From the NCBI GenBank assembly GCA_027579435.1, contig JANBPK010000920.1, forward strand, positions 124,001-188,000: a stretch of DNA of 64,000 bases, given 5' to 3'. The DNA comes from Candolleomyces eurysporus. Taxonomy: Eukaryota > Basidiomycota > Agaricomycetes > Agaricales > Psathyrellaceae. A model generated the notes under the pieces. It had not been told where the DNA came from and ran no database searches. It saw only the letters and a list, made by a program, of their open reading frames with translations. Of this stretch, positions 46,146 to 56,796 are shown piece after piece. Numbering within the stretch: the first letter of the stretch is position 1; each line of letters begins with the position of its first letter. The position numbers and the translations under genes are program-made.

Positions 46146-48796
46146 ATGGCCTACGAAAAGGGCTTGGTCGTCGCACCTCACCAAATCCGAGCGAGAACGC
46201 GAATCCTCGAGCCTCGTAGCAACATTGGCTTGTTTCCTCCCTCCACCGTCTTGCACGACGAGACGCTACTCGCCGAACGCGAGGATGGCGATTCGAAAGC
46301 CCCGAACACTGGCGGGGTCTACACCCAGCTTCAAGGTCTAGGACCCTCGACTCTAAGGGAAATCTTCTACAGACGCCTAATCCTCGCCTTCCTCCTACTC
46401 TCCACCATTGTCCTCGTCGGGTTGTTCGTGTTAGAGGACAGCGTGCACGCAGCACTCAGACGCCCCGCTGAGGTCCCAGGACCTTTGGAGATGGGGTTTA
46501 GGAATCTCGCCCTGAACAAAACGCGATTTAGAACCCGTAATTCGACGAAAGGCGAGTCGCTGTCCTCCTCTAATCGTAGAGGGAAGCGGCCTCGGGGTTC
46601 GGCCGTAGTAGGCGTGGAAGAAACCAAGGCGGCTCGAAGGGGTTCATCCGCAAGGGGCACCGTCGGACGCTTTCCGCTCATCGACCGAGCGACTCTAGCA
46701 GCGAAGCTCGGGGGCATATCTGGGTATTACGAAAGGGAAAGGGAATGGCCAGAGTTGTACGAGTATAACGATGACACTAGAGGGGAACGCACTACAAGAC
46801 GCTGGCCGCCTATGATAACCCGCATACCCGAGTCGAGCCGCCCATCACCCAAGAAATCCTATCCTCCTCCTCTTTCTCCTTTACCCTCAATCCCGCCGCC
46901 GTCTATCCAAGCCTTCCTCGACGACGGCTGCGGCTCAGACTCGGACGCCCCTCCCACCACCGCCTCCCAAGACCGACCGCACGAATCCAGAGGAAGGAAG
47001 CCTAAATTCCTCTTCCCCCTCCGCATAGCCGAACAAGAATCCAAAGCGCGCATCCACTTCCTCCAACTCGTCCAACTTGCCCACCGACTCGACAGGGTCT
47101 TGGTACTGCCTAACGTCGCAAAGAGCCGGATTGGGGCATGTTATAAATGGGGATTTGAGGTGTATTATGCTTTGGAGCGGTTCTGTCTTGCGGGGGATGT
47201 GGACGAGGGAGTTGGAGAAGATCCTCAAGGGGAGCCGACGGACAAGAGAAGGAATACTCCAAGGTACATAACCCTAGAAGACTTCAAGCTCTGGTCAGAT
47301 TACTACCGCCTCCACGCAAACAAGACTAGTATACACTCACAGCTCGTATCTATCGCATCTTCTATGCCCGAGGGTATCGCTGCGTCTTCGTCGTCATTCT
47401 CGTCCTCCCGATCCTCGTTTTCCCAGGTGGCAACCGCGGCCATCGTGATAGACCGATACCCAACATCCCTCGCCGCCCACACCGAATTTCCAGGGTGCTT
47501 CCCTTCCAAATTCCCGCAACTTTCCTTGGACCCTACCTCGTTGTACGTAGCACTTGACAGGCAGGGCCCTTCGTTAGTTGCTGCTTCGGAAGAGGGGGAG
47601 TATGAGTTTGGGGATGCGCTATTTAGGGCGTTGAAGGGTGCCACAGCGACTCGACGAGCGCTAGGTCTTCATGGCCATAACGGGCTCGCTGGCGTGGCAG
47701 GGGAAGGTGAGGGAACAGGCCTAGATCAACATCCGATGCAGGCAGAGGATGCAAGGGATGTCGTCGACGAAGATGAAGAAGGGGAGGAGGAGAGCGAACC
47801 AGACGTCCTAGTCGTCAACTGGGACCTCCGTCGACCGATCTTCGATCTCTCTCCCCTTCCTTCCACGTTGGCAGCGGAGCCGGCAAAGGAGATTCCATCA
47901 ACCCTCCCATACTCGCCATCCCTGTACACCCTGTCTAACCTTCTCTCCCCTCGGCACCAGAACGACAACGAGACGGGTAAGGGAGGGGGAGAACAGCAGC
48001 AACCGTACATAGCAATCCACTGGCGCATGGAAACGGTGCCCCTCGACGTCCTCGAGGACTGCGCGTACGCTCTCATCGACGTCTTGTCCAATCTATCAGC
48101 AGAGATCGAACTAGAGCACAGCCAGCTAGACTCGTCTGCTCAGTGGGGAGACAGTAACAGGGAAAGGAAGAGAACGAAAATATGGTTCGCAAGCGACTAC
48201 CCCTACCCCCTCTCCCTCGCCCCTACGGACCAGGACTCAAGAACGGGGATTAGAGTGCCAAAATCCGGCACGTTCAGGGAGTTCAATGCGGCCCACGAGC
48301 GTGCTATACGGATTTTAAAATCCGCGTTTCACCCTCCTTCATCGTCGGCCAGCGACGTAGGCCAGGATGGTGAAGAAGGAAACTGGGACGAAGGAGAAGC
48401 AGGGGGTGGCGAGCTAGCCGACTGGGCAGAGCTCATGGACATCTCAGCTTCCATCCAAGCTCACGCTTCCACTATCATGGAGGGCATTGAGAACCGCTCG
48501 AACAACACTGCAGCAGGTGGGCCCTGGGGCAACCCAACCACCGCCTCCGAGCTGCTTCAAGACACAGGTGTCCTAGGGATCCTCGACAAGCTCATTGTGA
48601 CGCAGGCTGATTGGTTCGTTAGTGGGTCGAAGAGGTGTAGTCGGCAAAGGTACGTACCCATCCCATGCATATCTTGCTGAGGAGCGAGGAGTGAAGGCTG
48701 ACTTGACTGAATTGTGGCAGCTCGTTCACAAGACAGGTCATTGAGGCCCGACAGGCGGATGGGAGCGGTAGGCGAAATGTGGTAACGTTATTCTGA
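46146..48796 (+). CDS. Type II membrane protein with O-fucosyltransferase-like domain
   Basis: ATG at 46146; exon 1 to 48649, intron 48650-48720, exon 2 to the TGA at 48796; 859 residues. A cytosolic N-terminus of about 75 residues precedes one membrane helix ([20 protein letters not shown]), the topology of Golgi glycosyltransferases. A luminal Arg/Ser/Pro-rich stem follows. [20 protein letters not shown] and [17 protein letters not shown] look like the N-terminal half of GDP-fucose protein O-fucosyltransferase folds. [20 protein letters not shown] resembles their HxR nucleotide-sugar motif. [16 protein letters not shown] and [20 protein letters not shown] then [12 protein letters not shown] resemble the C-terminal half. 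Acidic low-complexity inserts separate the parts. Assignment is from motif pattern only; a basidiomycete-specific relative without fucose activity is possible. Inserts make it much longer than animal POFUTs. Confidence 0.65.
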
Positions 48797-49085
48797 GTGG
48801 TTAGTCAGTTGGTAGCTTGACAGCTGAGGTCTGATCTGGATAGAAATACGTCGTGAATGAACCCACAATGTAAATGTGCAAAAAGAATCGAGCTCATCAG
48901 CCACCGAGGAAAAAGCGAGAGGAAAGATCACCCAGAGAAGCGAGACCTGACGGCAACTAAGGGAGGGAGCAGCATTCATGAAAGGGCGGGCATATGCATG
49001 GATTCGAAAAAGAGCATAGGAATTGAATGGAATAATGCCCGTACTACATAGCGTGACCATAATGCTGATGATGCGACGAATGCGT

Positions 49086-49643
49086 TTACTCTCTTGGTCC
49101 ACCCCGACCAACACCGGCGAACTGAGGCCTGTAGTCTCCAGGGGCCGACTCGTCCTTCTTGCCGCGGTAACCCTCCCTGTCGCCGCCACGGGGAGGGCGG
49201 TAAGCACCCTCGCCACCTGGGCGAACCTGGGCGGGGCGGGGAGGGCGGACTGCCTTCTTGTGGGTGGAAGGGACGATCTCGGCGGGGAGGTGGAGCCTGG
49301 GGCGCGATGAGGGGGTCGGCAGAACAGAGAGAGAGGGAGGACGCACCATTCCCGGAGATACTCAACACCCTCAGGAGTCAAAACGTAGTAGTACCATTGC
49401 CAAGAGAACTGAGTCTTGACGAAGCCCTTGGAGGTAAGGCTCTGCATGGCCTTGATGACTTGGAGGTTGGGCACATCGAGCTCTTCATGCTTGGGGGCGT
49501 TGAAGTCCTTCTTGGCGACAAGAACGCCCTCTAATCACCAGGTTCAGCCCGTCAGATTTGTGAGATCTCCCAAGGCAGAAGGCACGCGTACCCTTGAAGA
49601 GGTTCTCGTAGATGGTGCGCCTGTTGGCCTTTGAGATGATCAT
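49086..49643 (-). CDS. RPS10: 40S ribosomal protein eS10
   Basis: Component of the small ribosomal subunit near the mRNA entry. The start is ATG at 49643 ([17 protein letters not shown]); an intron falls inside the codon after FK, giving [12 protein letters not shown], as in other eS10 proteins. [20 protein letters not shown], then [20 protein letters not shown] and [13 protein letters not shown] second intron splits the Trp codon, then [20 protein letters not shown] and a Gly/Arg-rich tail ([20 protein letters not shown]) to GRGGPRE and TAA at 49086. About 147 residues, normal for the family. It lies convergent with the O-fucosyltransferase-like gene. Confidence 0.96.
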
Positions 49644-50112
49644 GTTGGGCTAGGTCGGTTTTTGAGGTCGGTAGCTGGGGATTGTGCGTCAATGTGAGCT
49701 ATGGGATCGATAGAGGAGGCTTGAATGAATACGCACTGCGAAGATACAATCGCACTGATCCCGGCTGCGAACAGGAAGAACCTCGTTAGCGCACTGATAA
49801 CCCGTCATCCAAGCAATCCACGCAGAATCCATCCAAATCCCAGCCAGAAAACGAGCCAAAATGGGGCCTAGAGGTTCTGCAGAGGTCGTAGGGCATAATG
49901 GCGGCACTCACTTTGCAGATTTTGAGGAGGGGCCTTGAAGGAGGGCTTGACGTCGTTGGCGGGCGATGTCCAGGCGATACACAGAACTCGGTGGCTGTTG
50001 AGTTTGTCTTTGTTTGGCAAAGGCTTTGGTCCGCCCCTATCTCCTCACCGGAGACGTTACGGTGTACGGCATAATATTACAAGATTCGACTACAGCTGCT
50101 CAACTAATTCTA
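49644..50112. other. Intergenic: RPS10 promoter region
   Basis: 5' flank of RPS10 and 3' flank of the Rossmann-fold gene on the same strand. Pyrimidine-rich on the minus strand; no gene recognised. Confidence 0.45.
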
Positions 50113-51226
50113 TCAGTCCAACCGCGCTTTTACGGGCGACAACCCAAAAGTCTTCCAAAACTCCCGCGAATCCATCGCTCTCCCCAACAAGTCAATGTTC
50201 CGGGGTAATGCACGAACGCCCGTTTCCTCCATGAGTTCTCGGACCCACCGTGCATGAGGGCCTCTTTCTCCGTCCTCCTCCTCCTCTCCTCCCTGTGGTA
50301 AACCTTCAGCCGGTGCAGGGGCAGACTTCGGGTTTGGAAGACCCCAAGCAGACGCAAGGTCCCACCAATCGTACACCCGGCCGTCTGACAAAATCCACCG
50401 TTGGCCTTGAGCCTTCTCGAAATTAGCATGGACTACGAGGATGGCTCGGGAGACGTCTAGGCCGTGGATTAGGTGGATGCTTCCCTGCACGACCCGTTCG
50501 TTAGCCTCGGACAGCGGATCAGGTAGGTACGTCCGTCCAACTAGGACCACTCACCTTTAGTCTCAATGCCTCTTTCGTAGGAGCAACACGATTAACCCAG
50601 TTTCTCGCTGAACGTGCGCCTCCCCAGAGCCCCGCAAGGTTCAGCACCGTCGTTTTAAATTCCGGGCAGAGAGCAAGCAATTCGGACTCGGCGTCTGCTC
50701 GCTCTCCTGGTGTTATTGGTGTGTGCCGGTCGTACCATTTGTTCGTGATGGGTTTTGGTGGGCCTGCTGGAGCGGCAGATCCTTTTCGTTGGCCCTTTAT
50801 AATCCGTAGTTTGTTCATTAGTTAGGACGTACGTCGTCAAGACATTCGAATCAAATGAACAGACAGACTTACATCCCAAACGCCCGTCGACCCAAGCTGC
50901 ACAAACCCAACATTCTCAGGCTTGACCACCTTCCTCGTCTTGATATACCTCCTCACAAATCTCTCCGACGCACCCTTCTGTTTAATCGGAAACGTTATAA
51001 CGACCGTCTTCGCATCCGGCAAAAGTGTCCTGTATTTCTCTTCCTCCTTCTCTTCCTCCGAGTCGTCGCTTGAGGTATCACCATTGAACTCGAACTTGAT
51101 AGTCCCATCTCGCCCATCTCGAGTCGTAGCAGCGTACGAGATGTTTCGTTCTTTGCATAACGGTATGAGGAACGTGGATGTCCAGCCTGCACCGAGGATT
51201 AGGATATCTACGGTGTTGATTTGCAT
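50113..51226 (-). CDS. NAD(P)-binding Rossmann-fold protein (YeeZ/epimerase-like)
   Basis: The start is ATG at 51226: MQINTVDILILGAGWTSTFL carries the GxGxx(S/T) dinucleotide loop (GAGWTS). An acidic insert (SSDDSEEEKEEEK) follows, then DAKTVVITFPIKQKGASERF and GFVQLGSTGVWD. An intron joins to GQRKGSAAPAGPPKPITNKW, YDRHTPITPGERADAESELL, TTVLNLAGLWGGARSARNWV. A second intron joins to GSIHLIHGLDVSRAILVVHA, RWILSDGRVYDWWDLA and a hydrophilic tail with an acidic/Gly-rich insert, ending at the TGA at 50113. The pattern (Rossmann loop, GSTGVWD, AGLWGGAR, HLIHGLDVSRAI) is that of the small NAD(P)-binding family including bacterial YeeZ; its reaction is not established. It seems complete and soluble. 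Confidence 0.75.
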
Positions 51227-52585
51227 TGTATATAGCGCTTTTTCAGGTTTCAGTCGATAACCTTCTTTGTTGAGCGTGTAAGTAAGACTCGAGTAGAACT
51301 TGAGTGAAAGTTGGAGTCGAGCTGGAGTGAACAGAATTAACGAGTGGGAACATCCAGACATAGGGGCGATCTTATCTTATCTCTTCACTCGGTCTTTGCC
51401 GATGTCACTGTTTATGAGTCAACCCCGCCCTAACGCATACCCCTTAGGAAAGGTCCCAAGGCATGTCTTACTGGTGAAGGGTTTGCCCAAGAAATAGCTG
51501 GAATTTCCCACCACCGTAAATACTGCCCATGTATACACATTCTCAAAAAAAAAAATTGCAATGCCGTGTAATTCGCCTCTAAAAAGTAATCAGTAATAAC
51601 AGTACCCTTCATAGTATTTGCCTCCTCTGCCCATGGGTACATCGCAAGCCTGCTGAGGCAGGCTTCGAATTGGCCGGTGTACAGCTCGTTGAACTGTTCC
51701 CAGCACCAGCTTTGCCAGGAAGCGATTCGCCTGCCAGGTCTTGCAATCGTCTGTACAGCGTGGTATGTCACAGAAACATTCAACGATTTATAATTGAAGG
51801 AAGGTTTTATGATCCCCCTAGCGCCGCGGCGCCAGTCCCCGACTTCCTGAGGATAACTAGTCGAATGGGACCCAGGTTTGCGTTTCCGTATCAACATACT
51901 CCAACTCCCATTGCCCTCGCCGATCGAAGTGTAGGAATGTCTCCATATCCTTTGGGGTACTGCATGAGTGGAACTGATTGTGAGCCCAGGTGTCTTACCT
52001 ACAGAAGTTTGCAATTGTGGACTGTTGGCCCGTATGAAGGCGATTACTTTGGGTTAGGGGAATGGAAATCCCCTTACTCTAACGTTCGAAGGAAGACTTT
52101 CAAAGGATGAATTCAGTGATTGATTCGCCCAGGTCTTGATTGAGTCGAATACCACGGTGGAAGCGGAATTTGACATCGGCGATAGACGTTATGCAGATAC
52201 AGAAAGCGCCCCACACTGCGCGCATGGAGTCGGGGACTTGTTTCATAGCGAAGTGTTTTGACTGGTTACAGACGTAAAAAACGGGGTAATATTACCCTCC
52301 ACTGGCAACTGTCGTATCTGCCACTTTGTTTGATCGAGTGGGAAGCGTGCGCAGGTAGCCATTCTGAGTCGTGATCGTCTCGAAGCAACTTTTCTCTTTG
52401 GTCAAGGTTCACCCAGAAATGCCGTATCTAACCGCTATTCTTCCGCAGTCCCATGGTTACATTTGGTATATAAGACGGTTCCAACTGTCTTGGTTCGCTC
52501 GCAGCCGGTCTGTCACTCATTCCACAGGACCTTCTTCCCCTCCTCGAGCCAACCATCGCAAACTAACGTTACAAACCTGGAGAAC
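51227..52585. other. Intergenic, no gene recognised with confidence
   Basis: A 194-codon minus-strand frame (51430-52014) has no family features. A minus-strand ATG at 52245 opens a 48-codon frame without similarity that I recognise. Possibly an unrecognised multi-exon gene. Confidence 0.35.
52467..52474 (+). promoter_or_regulatory. TATA box of the small secreted protein gene
   Basis: TATATAAG in 'ggtatataagacgg', 112-119 bases before the ATG at 52586. Confidence 0.45.
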
Positions 52586-52921
52586 ATGAGTCGGGGATCA
52601 TCTCGAAAATCGTCGTTGAAAATGCCACTTCTACTACTCTTATTTCTCCTAGCGGCTTTACCTGCGTTCTCCCTCCCAATCGCCGGTGACGCTGATTCTT
52701 GGCCATCGAGCCCCAGTGATCCGGTAAGATTGTCTCTCTTCTAAGCGCAGACAATTAACTTCGGTCTTCTTATTTGGCACTCCATAACTCTCGTTGCGGC
52801 TACATAGATATGGGCTGTGGGCTGGAGAGTCCCAGGTGTCGCCAGCAAGAAGAGCCCTAAGCTTGTGAATGTACGCCCCGTCAGGAGGCATGGAATTAGA
52901 GCGTTCATGGACGATACATAG
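52586..52921 (+). CDS. Possible small secreted protein, 83 residues
   Basis: ATG at 52586 opens MSRGSSRKSSLK followed by a strong signal-type helix (MPLLLLLFLLAALPAFS). The exon ends at SDP (52723) with donor gtaaga. An acceptor 'gctacatag' ending at 52807 gives an 84-nt intron and an exon reading IWAVGWRVPGVASKKSPKLV then RPVRRHGIRAFMDDT and TAG at 52921. KK and RR dibasic pairs in the mature part could be Kex2-type processing sites. Support: TATA box, signal peptide and splice signals. Against: no recognised family and the exon choice is by eye. It may be a secreted effector-like or processed peptide; that is inference. Confidence 0.35.
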
Positions 52922-53804
52922 CCTTGAGGCTTGGAGTTTCAGTCTGTAACTAATGCTAGCCTCGAGGATAGCGGTTGGCATCAGGTCGGGTGGTGCAATG
53001 AAACCTGAACTTATCTTCCTCGATACAAGATCAAAACACCAGATTTTTCCCTCCGTCCCTCTCTCATCCTCCTGCCCTCCGTCTACGAGCTCAGCAGATA
53101 CTTGCGAAGTATCGGCCAAATTTTGAGATCCCTACTCTAAACCTGACCGCTTAAAGTCGCGATGAATGGACGCAAAGCGTCATAAACGCTTACTCGTACC
53201 TGTCTTTCGTCGCTTTCGTCATTTGCTTCACCCGTCGCAGCCGCCTCAAGCAGAAGGGATATGAATGTGAACAGACTATCACGACCCAACTCCAGTAGAA
53301 TGAGAATGAGGAGTTCCTATGAGACTATAGTGAGCAGGCTCACCTTCTCGATGTTGAGCAACGCAATCTATTTCGTTCTCACCGAATCAGCAGCAGCGCA
53401 AGCAAGACATGCCCGACAACGCCGATCTACTTCCGTCGTTGATGACATCATTATTAAATTGTGCAAATGAATCTGTGCAATTTTCACGCCCTCTAATTCC
53501 TCTAGTCAATAATTCTATAATGTTATCTATTCAAGACATTGAGCTGGGATGTATGTGGTGGATCATGAATCCAGGTAGTATAGCTACAACACGGGAGATG
53601 CAGTAGTAGCTACACAGAAAGGCGTAGCAACGTCAATAGGTTTTCATCATGTATGGGAGACGGGGATGATTCCACAAAGCATGGTCTAGTCCAATGCTAA
53701 CCTGAAGAGCGCGACTGAGGATGTATGGCGGGCACAGCAGTGTAGGTATTAGGCGGGGGAGTAAGGTAATAAATAAGAGGATATCCAAAGGACGGAGCGG
53801 CCGC
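52922..53804. other. Intergenic, no gene recognised
   Basis: Only short frames. 3' flanks of the possible small secreted gene and of cytochrome c. Confidence 0.4.
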
Positions 53805-54363
53805 TTAGGCAGTACTCTCCTTGAGGTAGGTGATGAGGTCGTTCCTGTCCTTGTCCTTCTTCAAGCCAGCGAAGGCCATCTTGGTTCCAGGAATGTACTG
53901 CAAATAGAACACACGGAATCAGGCTTCGGCGCTCCGAATCCAAACGCGCTCGACGTGACGCACCTTCTTGGGGTTCTCCAAGTATTCAAACATGGTCTGC
54001 TCGGACCAAACGACACCCTTGTTGATGTTGGCAGCGGTGTACGAGAAGCCCTCAGCCTGACCAGACTTGCGGCCAAAGACACTGCAAGATCGCGGTTACA
54101 CGTCAACGGTTCCGTCGCTCCACGGAAAATCTGGAGAATACGCACCCATGCAGGTTGGGTCCGACCTTGTGAGGCTCGCCAGCGGCAAGAGTGTGGCACT
54201 GAGCGCAACGGGTCTTGAAGAGGGAAGCACCCTTAGCAGCGTCACCTACAACGCAAACCGAATAGTCAGCATCTATTCCGCTGGTCATCCGCTCCGCTGT
54301 CATCCCTCCGGTCCACAGTTGCGAGCCCGTCGATGAAGTAGAACACTCACCAGGAGCAGACAT
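53805..54363 (-). CDS. CYC1: Cytochrome c
   Basis: Soluble electron carrier of the mitochondrial intermembrane space between complexes III and IV. The start is ATG at 54363; a first exon of only 13 coding bases (MSAP-G) is followed by an intron to [20 protein letters not shown], containing the haem-binding Cxx[13 protein letters not shown] joins across an intron to [20 protein letters not shown], then [20 protein letters not shown] third intron precedes [20 protein letters not shown], with the Met axial ligand in PGTKM, and [10 protein letters not shown], stop TAA at 53805. About 107 residues, as usual. All key residues are present. Confidence 0.97.
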
Positions 54364-54690
54364 TTCGAATAGTGATAGATAAAGAAGAGGAACTAAGGAG
54401 GAAGACGAGCGTCGAACGCTTTTTGGGTGTTGGTGTAAGGTAAAGAGTTGGATACCCCGACGTCGGTGACGACAAAACTTTTTGAGCTGTCTGTCACATG
54501 ACCATCCGGTTCTTTCCGGGACCCAATCACAGACCTGCCATTTCCCAGTCAATTAACCGGCCGTGACGGAAGGAAATGCGTGCGGACTCGTGCCTGTCGG
54601 CCCCCGACGCCGTCTGTCATCGGCAAGGGTCTCGAACGATATTTCCGAACTCACCTGAAACTTGCCCATTTGTCACCACTCGCGACCACG
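54364..54690. other. Divergent promoter region of CYC1
   Basis: 327 nt between CYC1 and the next plus-strand frame. No further feature recognised. Confidence 0.45.
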
Positions 54691-54870
54691 ATGCTGCTTG
54701 TACTTGCTATGAACCTCTCCCTACTCGTCGCGGCGTTCACTGCACTCATCGTAGCGAATCCCACACATGCTTCACCTTTCCCGACTCCGCCTCCAGCAGC
54801 GGCACCCGCAGTCCGCACCCACGATCCAACTCCTACGAGCTGTTATAAGGGTCCTTTGTTGATCTGTTGA
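54691..54870 (+). CDS. Possible small secreted peptide, 59 residues
   Basis: ATG at 54691 opens MLLVLAMNLSLLVAAFTALI followed by VANPTHAS, a good signal peptide with a likely cleavage after THA. The short mature part is Pro/Ala/Thr-rich and ends CYKGPLLIC and TGA at 54870. The frame extends upstream without another ATG. The terminal residues are not a CaaX box (the Cys is last, not fourth from the end). No family recognised; it may be chance. Confidence 0.3.
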   Translation: MLLVLAMNLSLLVAAFTALIVANPTHASPFPTPPPAAAPAVRTHDPTPTSCYKGPLLIC

Positions 54871-55543
54871 GGCCGAACTGATGGGTCTGAACCGCCCCAT
54901 CGGGATGCTGGTAAGCTTCCTATCCTGGATACCGAGGGGCTTGCAGGATACTGACAACCTCCCGTAGCTCTTGGCTGTAGAATTCCTGGCTACGCTGAGG
55001 TAGATACTCTCGCGTGGCCTTTCCCTCCGGCCGCAAATCTTGAACTATCGGTATCTAGAGATCTAATCTTCATTTAAGTAGTTTTATGCGTTATGTGATT
55101 CGGAGAATTGGAAAGTGTCGTTTCGTCGTCGTCCATTAGGTTGTATGCATTTACATTTATGTCTGTGTTTACTAGCTATGGCACGTAGTTAAGTCGCAGT
55201 GTTTGTACTTCAGGCTGCATTGTGCTAAATATGTTGCGTGATGACCCCATGGAGCATGTTGTCCGAGCTATTCGATCAACACGAGAGTTGGAATAGTCGG
55301 GCGCGGAACGAGAAATAGATAGGGAGTCATTGCGAGGTGCGTTGGTTGCTCGACGGAACAAACTTCTTGCGTATATCAATTAGAAGAAGAGAACCATGTC
55401 AGCTTCGAGCCCCAGGTTCCAGAGCCTAGAATTCTCCGTCAGGCACAAAGCACTTCTTCACCTCATCCAAAATCAGAGGAACCGGCAACTCACCTTGTTC
55501 GTCCAAGATCAGGCGCGCAGCTCTCTTCTGTCGTCATCCAACA
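54871..55543. other. Intergenic, no gene recognised
   Basis: AT-rich 3' region of the small frame above and unassigned sequence. Nothing recognised. Confidence 0.4.
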
Positions 55544-55771
55544 CTAATCCACCTTCTTCCTGCCAGCTTCCTTCCCTTTCTGGTCCACTGCACCATCCTG
55601 ACTTTGACTTCCCTGGGCCATGAAGCATAGTAGCAGCGCCGCATAAGCCAGATAGCAGTAAACGTCCAAGACATTCACGGAGCTCTCCTTCGAGAAGAAT
55701 AAATTCGACAGGAGGCCTTGTTCTTGGTGCCTCTCGAGGATGTAGAGTAGACGGTAGATCGGTCCGGTCAT
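55544..55771 (-). CDS. Possible small membrane protein, 75 residues
   Basis: ATG at 55771 opens MTGPIYRLLYILERHQEQGL, then NLFFSKESSVN and one hydrophobic helix (VYCYLAYAALLLCFMA) followed by a Lys/Gln-rich tail and TAG. The composition (N-terminal amphipathic part, one helix, charged tail) fits a small organelle or ER membrane protein, but I recognise no family. It could extend by splicing past the stop, since 'gtggattag' could act as a donor. Confidence 0.3.
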   Translation of the reverse strand: MTGPIYRLLYILERHQEQGLLSNLFFSKESSVNVLDVYCYLAYAALLLCFMAQGSQSQDGAVDQKGKEAGRKKVD

Positions 55772-56796
55772 CGTTGGGCTCGACTATTGCTCGATTGCAA
55801 TCTCCTTGACGATGCTGAGAAATTTGGAGTGTAAACGGGAGACGGTCAAGCACTTGAGAGGGCGGAAACCGGGGTGGGAGGAAGCAAAGCTGAAATTAAA
55901 CCCGTCGACAGGCAATGCACTATTTACGCATTGTAAGCTTTGTAGGCCGCCGCTTATATCATATATCATCCATCATATAAGTCTAACGGCATATCCGCGA
56001 GGAGGTTTTAATGAACCCACAACGCCTCGCAAGAACTGAGGCTACCTTTTGGGGTTGGCGTGCGTTGTAGCCGCGTTCAACCCCGCTTGCTTACTGCGCT
56101 TTCCGGGTCGTCGGAGTCGGGGAATCGCAGCCGTCCTATCGCCCCGCTGGCTGGTTGGACTTGCTGGATAGGAGCGAAGGTATAAATGAAAAAAGTAAAC
56201 GAGTCGGCCCTTGGCCGAGTACGCTCTCTGCCGAATATGAAGTAGTGTCATCTAATAAATGAACCGAAATCAGCGAGAAACCGGGTTGGGGCCAGAACCA
56301 GCTGGGATGCTGGGGCGCAGTCAGGACTCATTCAGTGCTAAAAATCGACTTTCTGTCCCCAGATCGGCAACTGCGGTCGGTGCTTTCGAGCGACCGATGT
56401 CAAAGGACCAGATATGGTGGCCACGACTGTGACAGGTTGGTGACGGAATGATCCACTATCACTGATCGCAGGTCTTTGGCGCCGCCCTTTTGTCAAGCGC
56501 CTGGCCGGTGCACAACAATTGGTCAAAGCAGGAACAAACAATGGACACGCACGACCAGGTCTAGGCAAGGTTGCTTGGACACTGAGTGCTGATAATCTGG
56601 GTGGTCCATGTAAGGTCATTGTGTTGCCACAGTGCACGTCGTCATGGCCACTCGTTCCCAACCAAAGCATCGACAGGGATCCTATAAAGGCAAAAGCAGA
56701 GGTCGCACTTTCGCCACAATCAACCCATTCTCTCGCTTGTCTCCCACTGCTACACTCTAACGCCCAAGCAAACATTCAACAAGCTGATCACGGATC
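55772..56796. other. Intergenic, no gene recognised
   Basis: Divergent region between the small membrane frame and F-box-like gene 3. No gene recognised. Confidence 0.4.
56683..56688 (+). promoter_or_regulatory. TATA box of F-box-like gene 3
   Basis: TATAAA in 'gatcctataaaggcaaaag', 109-114 bases before the ATG at 56797. Confidence 0.45.

Noticed and set aside
51430..52014. A 194-codon minus-strand frame
   Set aside because: No family motif, unusual composition, no clear start or splice context; probably chance.
54691..54870. Mating pheromone precursor ending in a CaaX box
   Set aside because: The last four residues are LLIC, so the Cys is terminal rather than fourth from the end.
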